Shown here: positions 20,317 through 26,921 of the stretch, piece by piece
Layout: the number at the start of each line of letters is the position of its first letter
How positions within the stretch are numbered: position 1 is the stretch's first letter
Origin: Paramacrobiotus richtersi
Lineage: Eukaryota > Tardigrada > Eutardigrada > Parachela > Macrobiotidae
Direction of reading: 5' to 3'
NCBI GenBank assembly: GCA_034698045.1
Contig: JAQGAU010000509.1
Coordinates: forward strand, 1-26,921
DNA length: 26,921 bases
The notes under the pieces: generated by a model
Databases searched by the model: none
What the model was told of the DNA's origin: nothing
The model's input: only the letters and a program-made list of their open reading frames with translations
Made by a program: the position numbers and the translations under genes

Positions 20317-21231
20317 ATGACAGAGGGTTTCACGCATTCCACCGTGGATGACGACCTCGGCCCCCTTGGATCGGCGGTCAAGTCCATATTTCTGATTGGA
20401 ACCACCGTCGCCCTTGCAAAATATTCGATTAATCATGCCTGGATCAAGCTGTTTTCAAGTTTACTCGGAAATGTATGGGCCAAGTCCCCGACGGCCATGG
20501 TGGTCACTTTCATCATCGTGGCTGTGTGCGTTGTGGAAGATGCCACCTGGTCGATCTTTACATTCCCTAAGGACAATATGTACCGATGGCTGTTAATCTC
20601 TGTGCTGGCACTACTGTAAGTGGCGCTACCTTCCTGATTTCCGAAACTATGGTTGTTCTGCATACTGCATAATTTGCATTATTGTGTTTCAGAAAGACGG
20701 CTAGCTTCCTAGCCAAAACAGGTATCCTACCGCGATTAGTCCGCCCTCGGAACTATCTCCACGGTCTGGTCAAGAAAGGAAAACTCACACTCAATCAGGT
20801 TCAGTTTTGGGCCGGAGTGTGCGAGTCAGCGATCATCTTAGGGAGTATGCTCCACCACCGTCATGATGGGAAAACACCAAACTCGGGAGAAGTATTTTTT
20901 GCACTTGTTGTGGCGATGGCGGTTTTGACCCGGGTATTTGTACCTGTGACGTCGACGACGGCAGAAAAGCCACGAGGAACACTGCAAACTTTGCATTCAC
21001 TTAGGAAAAGTACGCGGAAATAAAGCGCGATTTCTTACAAAATGACGGCAAAATTATTACGCATGTGTTTCTACAGGATACGCTTCTGTCGGACCGAGGA
21101 AATGCTGCATACTGTGCGGGCACTGTAAAATTGCCCTACCGGAAAACTATGATTTCGAAGATGTTGACCCCTTTGAAGAAATCGCGCGGGCTTATTACGA
21201 TACAGCCGATGCTCCGGATGACCCTGATTAA
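20317..21231 (+). CDS. Multi-pass membrane protein with CxxCxxC tail (256 aa)
   Basis: Three exons, 20317-20615, 20693-21009 and 21077-21231, with introns of 77 and 67 nt (GTAAGT...TTTCAG, GTACGC...CTACAG), phases 2 and 1. Hydrophobic segments lie at about residues 60-76 (MVVTFIIVAVCVVEDAT), 89-103 (YRWLLISVLALLKTA), 138-152 and 166-184 (GEVFFALVVAMAVLTRVFV), with a weaker one near 24-35. The C-terminus leaves the membrane into a basic stretch, then KCCILCGHC, a possible metal site, and an acidic end (ENYDFEDVDPFEEIA to DAPDDPD). A peroxisomal or ER membrane protein is possible, but I recognise no family. The correct third-exon frame differs from the longer open frame there; phase and composition decide for it. 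Confidence 0.68.
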
Positions 21232-21903
21232 GAAGTGCGAATATTCATTGTGTGACGCTTATCGGCCGCTGGTCAGAAACCTAAGATTCTGGCATTCGCT
21301 GGATACGATGCACACCCTTTATGTGTGCTGGATGTCAAACTGTATCGCTGCAGTTGTTTCAGCGTGCGAAAAAGAGGAGCTGGCGATCAGCTACGTAAAT
21401 TAGCAAGATAACAGGAAATCGGCCAGAATGCTGGCCGGAAACGGTAAACCTAATTGTCCAAATGAACGCCTCATGTGAACTACTGGAAAAATAAATCTTC
21501 TATTGTAAAGTACCCGTCTTACGTTTTTCAGGTGTTTTTCGAAGGCATGGTTGAACTTTCCAGCGTAATCGCATGGCAACGATACGGATCGATTCTTCAA
21601 CACGGTAAAACGGTTAGCCCTTCAACATTATTGCTTTCCTATAGTGCGTACGTATTATGCATTGATGCTTACGATGCGGTCATGATTATTCAGCATTTCT
21701 GTTGTACCGTTCGATTATGATGTCAGTAACATTGTTATTGTAACAATCACCTTTTGTTGTCGTAACCTTTACGTTACTTATCCCAAAATTCCGGAGTAAT
21801 CTTTATACTGTCTGCAAGTTTGAGCACGAGTTTTTGCCTTTTACCAGCCTCCAGTTTTTAATTCACGGGATATTTTATTAGTCTTCTCATCAGTCTTGCA
21901 GAT
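21232..21903. other. Spacer between two plus-strand genes
   Basis: No supported gene. An 81-codon frame (21475-21720) has an internal TTTTTCAG and a GTAAAA that could bound an exon, but no partner exon fits. A GC-rich hairpin at 21420-21437 (seven-bp arms, AATG loop) lies about 190 nt after the stop of the membrane protein gene. Confidence 0.45.
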
Positions 21904-22659
21904 ATGTTCAGAATGCACAATTTCGAAACGCACACCGTCTGGGATCCGACATCCACCCGGGTGCTATTCCCTCTCCTATACTCGAAACTTCACGCTTGCA
22001 CTCAAGCGGCATGGAAAGCTGCCAAATCGACATGGGTAGAGGAGCAGATGCGCCAGTACGTTTCTCCCCTGCCGATAATACGTCGTGCAGGGTTTAGCAT
22101 CCTGGCCGGAACCATCGCGGCTTTCCTGTGTTACAAATCCTATCGGAGCTGGAGGAAAAACAAGGAATTCCTGGAGGCTGAGCGGATTGTCCGCGTGTTC
22201 GCTGATGATCAGATTTTAAAGCAGTGGAATTTTCCTACGCCAGACAACACAGATGAAGACTGGTTCTTGCAGCGCCAAGACGAAGAATACTACGTTCGAC
22301 ATGGTATTCCAAGCAGGATCTATTCAGATTTCGAGATGCCGATGGATCTTTATTTACAATCTGGGATATCGACCAGTCGGTGGTTTTGCGATCTACTGGA
22401 GCGCCAGTTTGTTGTTAATGTCAGAGTGATTGAAGAGCCGAAAAGGGTGACGTTTTTCTTTGAAGGCCCCCCGCGGAATATAACGAAAGCGAGGGATTAT
22501 CTAAGAAAGATTACCACTAGTTTGTACGAGAACGCCATGATTCCTCTCATCGAGTACTCGACACCCGGTTCCAGCCGACCGATGAGCGCTGAGCCAACTG
22601 AGGCGCCTCTGAAGGCTGATGCCATGGATCACCATGAAGGTGACGTGCACAGGCTTTAA
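21904..22659 (+). CDS. Membrane-anchored protein with a KH-like domain (251 aa)
   Basis: A single-exon frame. One hydrophobic segment at residues 62-78 (AGFSILAGTIAAFLCYK) is followed by basic SYRSWRKNK, a typical stop-transfer. Residues about 146-207 resemble a KH fold: the LYLQSGISTSRWFCDLLERQ helix-turn-helix with SGIS in place of GxxG, then VNVRVIEEPKRVTFFFEGPP and a final helix KARDYLRKI. TDRKH-like proteins pair an N-terminal anchor with KH domains on mitochondria, but there is one KH here and no Tudor domain. With GxxG replaced, RNA binding may be lost. The tail is polar and disordered-looking. A CAG just before the ATG may be an acceptor for an untranslated first exon. The KH call is by pattern only. 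Confidence 0.6.
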   Translation: MFRMHNFETHTVWDPTSTRVLFPLLYSKLHACTQAAWKAAKSTWVEEQMRQYVSPLPIIRRAGFSILAGTIAAFLCYKSYRSWRKNKEFLEAERIVRVFADDQILKQWNFPTPDNTDEDWFLQRQDEEYYVRHGIPSRIYSDFEMPMDLYLQSGISTSRWFCDLLERQFVVNVRVIEEPKRVTFFFEGPPRNITKARDYLRKITTSLYENAMIPLIEYSTPGSSRPMSAEPTEAPLKADAMDHHEGDVHRL

Positions 22660-22909
22660 CGTCGTTGTATACTGCTATACGGAATGGGGCTAATCGGTTT
22701 GCGAATTCGTTAAACATCTTTACTATTAGCGTAATGAGTTTTTCCAACGATTGTTGTTACAACTTCCTGTTTCTCTCTGGAGCGTTAATGTGCATAATAG
22801 ACTTCTTGAGCAGCGTGGTAAATGTCCGGCCGTTGCGGGCCGTATGGACTTCACATGAGCCGCTGGTTTTGATTTGTTTCGGCCCGCTATCTGTTTACCA
22901 TTTCAGACA

Positions 22910-25900
22910 TTAATGCAGCAAATCTATTAAAGCATCCACTTTGCTGAAAGGCATCGTGTTTACGGTGAGGGAATTCTGCAGTCTGGTGATCTGGTCACTT
23001 CTTAAATTGGTCCCACGATGATGCACTCGGATCCACGGCTGCCCTGTAACAGATAGGGTCCGAATTAGTCGGGATGTCACGTATTTACCAGGATTTTATG
23101 TGGGCTATTCTGCCTATTCAGATAAACAACTAAAACATGAGAAAATCTACTTTATAATAGCCGGATCTGTTGAACCTATGTAGTTCCTACTGCCCACTCT
23201 GCAAAGGTGTACTGACCAGGTTTTAATATGTCCCCTACGGTGAGTAATAGCTCCAGTCCAACCGTGTAATCGATTGCGTCTCCGGCTTTCGTTCTCCCGG
23301 CACCCAGTTCACCCGATACGTGAGCGAGCTCCAGTCCGTCGATTTCTTGTAAAATACCTAAAAATGCAGAATGATGACTAAAATCACGATTATATTGCGT
23401 GTTTTCGCATTCATACCTTCTTGCCCAGTATACTGAAGCTCAGTACAATGATCCGCAACCGGCAGATGGGGATATCCTTCGCCGAAGCATAATTCATTAG
23501 CCAAATCTTCGTTTACGCCTTGAGCAATTAGCATTGCGCAGAATTTCCTAAGCGCATCACCATTTTTCAGGACATCGCGTAACAACTTTTCCCCTTCTAA
23601 GCGGTCACAGGCTTTGCCCGCGAGATGTAGTAATATCCCCCCTAACAAAACTCATTAGAACTGTTAAATGCATCGGCTTCTTATCTGTCATGAGCAATTG
23701 GTCCAGGCAATCGCTAACCTTGCATAACGGTCAAGTCGACAATATCACTCGGACCAGATCCCCGTAGCACATCAAGGGATTCCTTAACCTCCAGCGCGTT
23801 GCCGATCATTCTCCCCAGGGGAGCGTTCATCCGTGTTATGGCTACAGCTGTTCGAATTCCTAGTTCTTTTCCCACTGCGACCTATACGGAAACACAGGAT
23901 CACAAACCATCCAAGAAACGAAAGAATATTTAGTAACCTACCATCGTATTAGCGAGAGCTCTAGCCGACTTTTCGTCCTTCATAAAAGCTGCTCGTCCGC
24001 ACTTTAGGTCCAAGAGCAAACACGACAAGCTTTCGGCAGCTTTCTTTGACAAAATTGACGCTGAAAATTAACGTAAGTCTGGATACCGTAAGCTGGATAA
24101 CGTACTGCATGTATATCGGGAACTATTTCGCTTTGCAGATTAACAGGCGCATTTTGCCCAAAGCACCGTAAACAATCCACGCATTTATGTTTATAACATA
24201 TACATCTTTATTTGGGTACGAACGGGCGCGGAATGGATGACCACTGGTCAAACCATCTGTGTGTACAACCCTGGCAAGAAAGCCCTACTCTACAGTACTT
24301 CAGAAATATAGGAACATACATATTTGGAGCTGTACGACGTGATGCAGTTGTGAAAGAAAAAGTATTCAAACACGACGGAATTCAATATTGATTGTTTGTC
24401 GACAAGAGCTCTACCGGTAATTAGCGGTATGCAGTCCACAGTGTTGGTAACGTCGCGTGAGGCATAAAGGATCTTATCGGCGGGAACGATGTTATCACTC
24501 TGCGCCATTATGAAACAGCCCACGTGCTCGATGGCGGCCTTAGCCTGGAAAGAAACGATTTTTGCACTAGTGTATATTTGCAGGCTTATCAGTTTAGAAT
24601 CATGCCGTACTCCTGACGCCACTGTCGAGAGCACACTAAAAATTTTTCTGTGACTATATTTTCTTGTGCATGCCGAGTTTTTCAGGCTACGTACGTAACA
24701 CAACTGTAGTAAAAAAAACGAAAGTAAATCATCACTAACAGTATCCTCTGGAAGAACCACTTGAAATCCCGGTATTGATTCCAGTTTGTCGATGGTACCG
24801 CCTGTGAAGCCGAGACCACGACCTGATATCATGGGAACCTGGAATTATATAAAATACTTAAAGAAAACGGCATCGGTTAGTTCTTACAGCATTCGCGGCT
24901 CATTGGTAATACACCTGCATGTACAATCAATATCAGAGTTTTGTGTTATACTGTGCACTTTTACAGGCGGCGTAGATTTAATGCGTAATGTACAGAATCT
25001 ACAGACTGTATCTGTACATGCAGGTATGTGTACCTTAAGGCCGCAAGCGGCCAAAGCGGGAGCCAAAATGAGACTGATTTTATCCCCGACGCCCCCGGTA
25101 CTGTGCTTGTCCACCATCAGCGGAGCCATGTTTGCCGGCCATTTGAGCATTTGTCCGGAGCGTAGCATGGCCTTGGTCAAGCTGGCGGTCTCAAGGTGGT
25201 CCAAGCCGCGGAGATACATGGCCATCAGCATTGCTCCTGATATCAAACTGAATTGTTTCAGGGTGTTTATAGTGTTCGCATATACTAGTCTGTAAGATTT
25301 TTCGTTCGTCAAGTACGTAAAAGTACCATGACGCTTTTCGTACAATTAAAAATCTTGTACCATTTTAAGAATGTAACGCTCTCTGTTAACGATTTCCAGT
25401 AACGATTTCTACTTTCTTGCAATGGACATTGACCGGATGTAGAGTAATACGCGAATTATGATCATGAAACAATTCCAAATCTTGCCATCCTGTTGACCAG
25501 TTGATTTAAAAACAAAAATATTGTTATGATCGCAGATTACTGTAAGCTACAATATCAATATGATTTTACGTGCGAGATTCTGTAGCATAATATGGTTTCT
25601 TTTTTGTACGCGGTGGTTTTTACATACATAGTATAATATGGTTTTTACAAAAAATCTTGTATCGTTTGTGCGTTGAAGTAGTTTATTGAAATAACTGCAC
25701 ACCAGTGACGGGAATTTTTTTGCTTTCTCTATTGTATGCTGACAGTAAGTATATCGCTGTATTGGCAGCTCACAATCAGCACGCCTTATGATTGAATAAA
25801 CTGTTCCTCTTTCTGATCCAGAGAAATCGACTGTATGTGCACCGTGAATGCAATAATTCAGTGCATCAGTTTGGGAACTGCAGGTTACACACACAGTTAC

Positions 25901-26252
25901 AAGTTTGCGCTAATATGCATAAAAACAAGAATAAAAAGATAACGGTGGAGACGTCTCGTGTTATAAGAACGTACCGCTAATTTACTTTGCCTAAAAGCAA
26001 ACTTTTGGTTTTATGCATAATAAACGCGGTTGTAAAAGTCTCCAGCATTTATTTTACACAATTTGTGTCAGCATTTTTGCTCAATATTACGGTCATGCAG
26101 CGCGGTCGGTGTTGAATAATCTGCTTACCGATTTGCACGGGCTGGGCAGTCCCATCGGTGACCGATTGGATGAAGAAGGCAATCTCCTCCGGGGATAAAG
26201 CATTGCCATCCCGTTTGTTAGCAATAACATTGGGAATACGCAGAAGGGTCAT
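22910..26252 (-). CDS. TYMP: Thymidine phosphorylase (445 aa)
   Basis: Nine exons: 26252-26129, 25236-25034, 24838-24740, 24544-24415, 24060-23942, 23881-23719, 23641-23417, 23357-23217 and 23043-22910. All phases match. The enzyme splits thymidine with phosphate into thymine and deoxyribose-1-phosphate, in pyrimidine salvage. Exon 1 has [20 protein letters not shown]. Exon 2 has the phosphate-binding [20 protein letters not shown]. Exon 3 carries the family signature [39 protein letters not shown] and [20 protein letters not shown] follow, then [12 protein letters not shown] and the final PWIRVHHRG. Length fits the animal enzyme, with no extra domain. Family proteins use a conserved Lys and Arg near the base; here the SILSKK and RDV regions are present. 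It converges with the KH-like gene, with stops 251 nt apart. Confidence 0.95.
24913..25025. repeat. Inverted repeat inside thymidine phosphorylase intron 2
   Basis: ACCTGCATGTACA at 24913-24925 is repeated exactly in inverted form at 25013-25025. A shorter pair, TGTACAGA and TCTGTACA, lies within its right half. The structure fills much of the 195-nt intron and ends 8 nt from the 5' splice site. It could be a tiny non-autonomous element or an RNA hairpin near the donor. Confidence 0.5.
25237..26128 (-). other. First intron of thymidine phosphorylase
   Basis: An 892-nt AT-rich intron (GTAAGC...GATATCAG), by far the longest of this gene. A short direct repeat with core TATAATATGGTTT occurs in two close variants near 25588 and 25633. 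No nested gene is convincing. Confidence 0.55.
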
Positions 26253-26674
26253 TTTTGCTGTATCCAGGACAGAAAGCAGTGAATTATCACAACGGGTATG
26301 CCAACTTCTCGGTCAAAGGGACGAATGAATGCCAGCGCGCAAATGGTCAACTAAACTGCTCGATTTGCGCCTGTGCACATCGCTGCACGGTTTGTAAATC
26401 GATTTTCTGATTTAATCTTTGTTTTCCCAGAATAGATGGGTTCAAAATTCAAATGGCAGCGATCTCTGAATTTACACCTACCGAGTGGTCGTAATCGTCA
26501 GTCGTAAACCGCCAGGCGCGCAGTATTATTACTTATTACGTACGACGAAGTACGATTTGTCATAATCTTAATTTCTTAGATATGGCACGTTTCGTACCAC
26601 ACTATTTTTGGGACGCATGAATAAGGTAGTAGTCCCGTATTCCGGCGTATTATGCGTATTTCCGCGTAGTCCGC
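26253..26674. other. Upstream flank of thymidine phosphorylase
   Basis: Carries the presumed promoter of the gene. I see no TATA box in the expected place and no other gene. The last 50 nt are degenerate versions of the neighbouring minisatellite unit. Confidence 0.45.
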
Positions 26675-26921
26675 GTATTGCGGTGCAGTCCGCTCAATCT
26701 GGTGTAGTCTGCGTATTCTACTGTAGTCTGCGTATTCTGGTGTAGTCCGCGTATTCTGGTGTAGTCCGCGTATTCTGGTGTAGTCCGCGTATTCTACTGT
26801 AGTCTGCATATTCTGGTGTAGTCCGCGTATTCTGGTGTAGTCTCCGTATTCTAGTGTAGTCTCCGTATTCTAGTGTAGTCTCCGTATTCTAGTGTAGTCT
26901 CCGTATTCCGGTGTAGTCCGC
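26675..26921. repeat. 19-bp minisatellite, at least 13 units, open at the right edge
   Basis: Thirteen units of exactly 19 bp fill the range, consensus GTATTCTGGTGTAGTCYGC. The left units vary most. Then come mainly CTGGTGTAGTCCGC units, then four successive units ending TAGTCTCC, before a final CCGGTGTAGTCCGC unit. A minus-strand open frame (26809-26576) through the array is only a by-product of the repeat. Confidence 0.95.

Noticed and set aside
21065-21403. 112-codon frame over the last exon of the membrane protein gene
   Set aside because: The intron phase requires another frame, which gives KCCILCGHC and an acidic C-terminus.
21475-21720. Possible extra exon or small gene
   Set aside because: It has a TTTTTCAG and a GTAAAA, but no neighbouring exon joins in phase and the protein matches nothing.
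24290-24832. A 180-codon frame in the thymidine phosphorylase region read as one exon
   Set aside because: It joins exons 3 and 4 through an intron that breaks homology between PEDT and AKAAIEHVG; the GTTAGT donor and TTTCCAG acceptor remove it.
1-26921. tRNA genes, CRISPR arrays, insertion sequences, bacterial operons
   Set aside because: No cloverleaf with a credible T-loop, no spaced identical repeats other than the minisatellite, no transposase frame and no bacterial gene layout were seen.

Overview
The window is animal-type nuclear DNA from a compact genome. Protein-coding genes on both strands are broken by many very short spliceosomal introns: most that I could phase are 51-84 nt, and a few are 150-900 nt. 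Donors are GT (GTAAGY, GTACGT, GTTAGT, GTCAGT and others) with one GC donor; acceptors are AG. Metazoan families are present (CIBAR1/FAM92, PPM1A/B, thymidine phosphorylase, BTB-BACK, roadblock). There are no operons, ribosome binding sites or bacterial features. Intron size and gene density suggest a small-genome invertebrate such as a tardigrade or rotifer. That is an inference and I cannot name the species. Every gene model was built by hand from reading frame, intron phase and splice consensus. In each model the exon lengths add up to an intact frame.

Left part (1-8.7 kb), all minus strand: the 5' part of an NYN-domain nuclease-like gene that runs off the left edge; a 256-aa AT-hook protein of unknown function; a CIBAR1/FAM92 BAR-domain gene; a 541-aa MGxxxS-starting protein with a Sec5-like TIG/IPT domain; and a PPM1A/B-type PP2C phosphatase.

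Middle part (8.7-16 kb), mostly plus strand: a long stretch without genes holding a possible decayed 5S rRNA copy, then two tandem paralogues of a small secreted ten-cysteine protein with four homologous exons each. The first paralogue uses a GC-AG intron. The third intron of the second has grown to about 2.2 kb and holds two other genes: a 52-aa minus-strand protein and a plus-strand C2H2 zinc-finger protein. Their predicted start codons overlap.

Right part (16-26.9 kb): a roadblock/LC7-domain protein with a long N-terminal extension (minus); a BTB-BACK protein with a cysteine-rich tail in place of kelch repeats (minus); head-to-head with it a multi-pass membrane protein with a CxxCxxC tail (plus); a membrane-anchored KH-like protein (plus); a complete nine-exon thymidine phosphorylase gene (minus); and a 19-bp minisatellite that continues past the right edge.

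The genes do not form one pathway. The strongest candidates for undescribed biology are the ten-cysteine secreted family with its nested genes, the TIG-domain protein and the BTB-BACK protein with a cysteine-rich tail.
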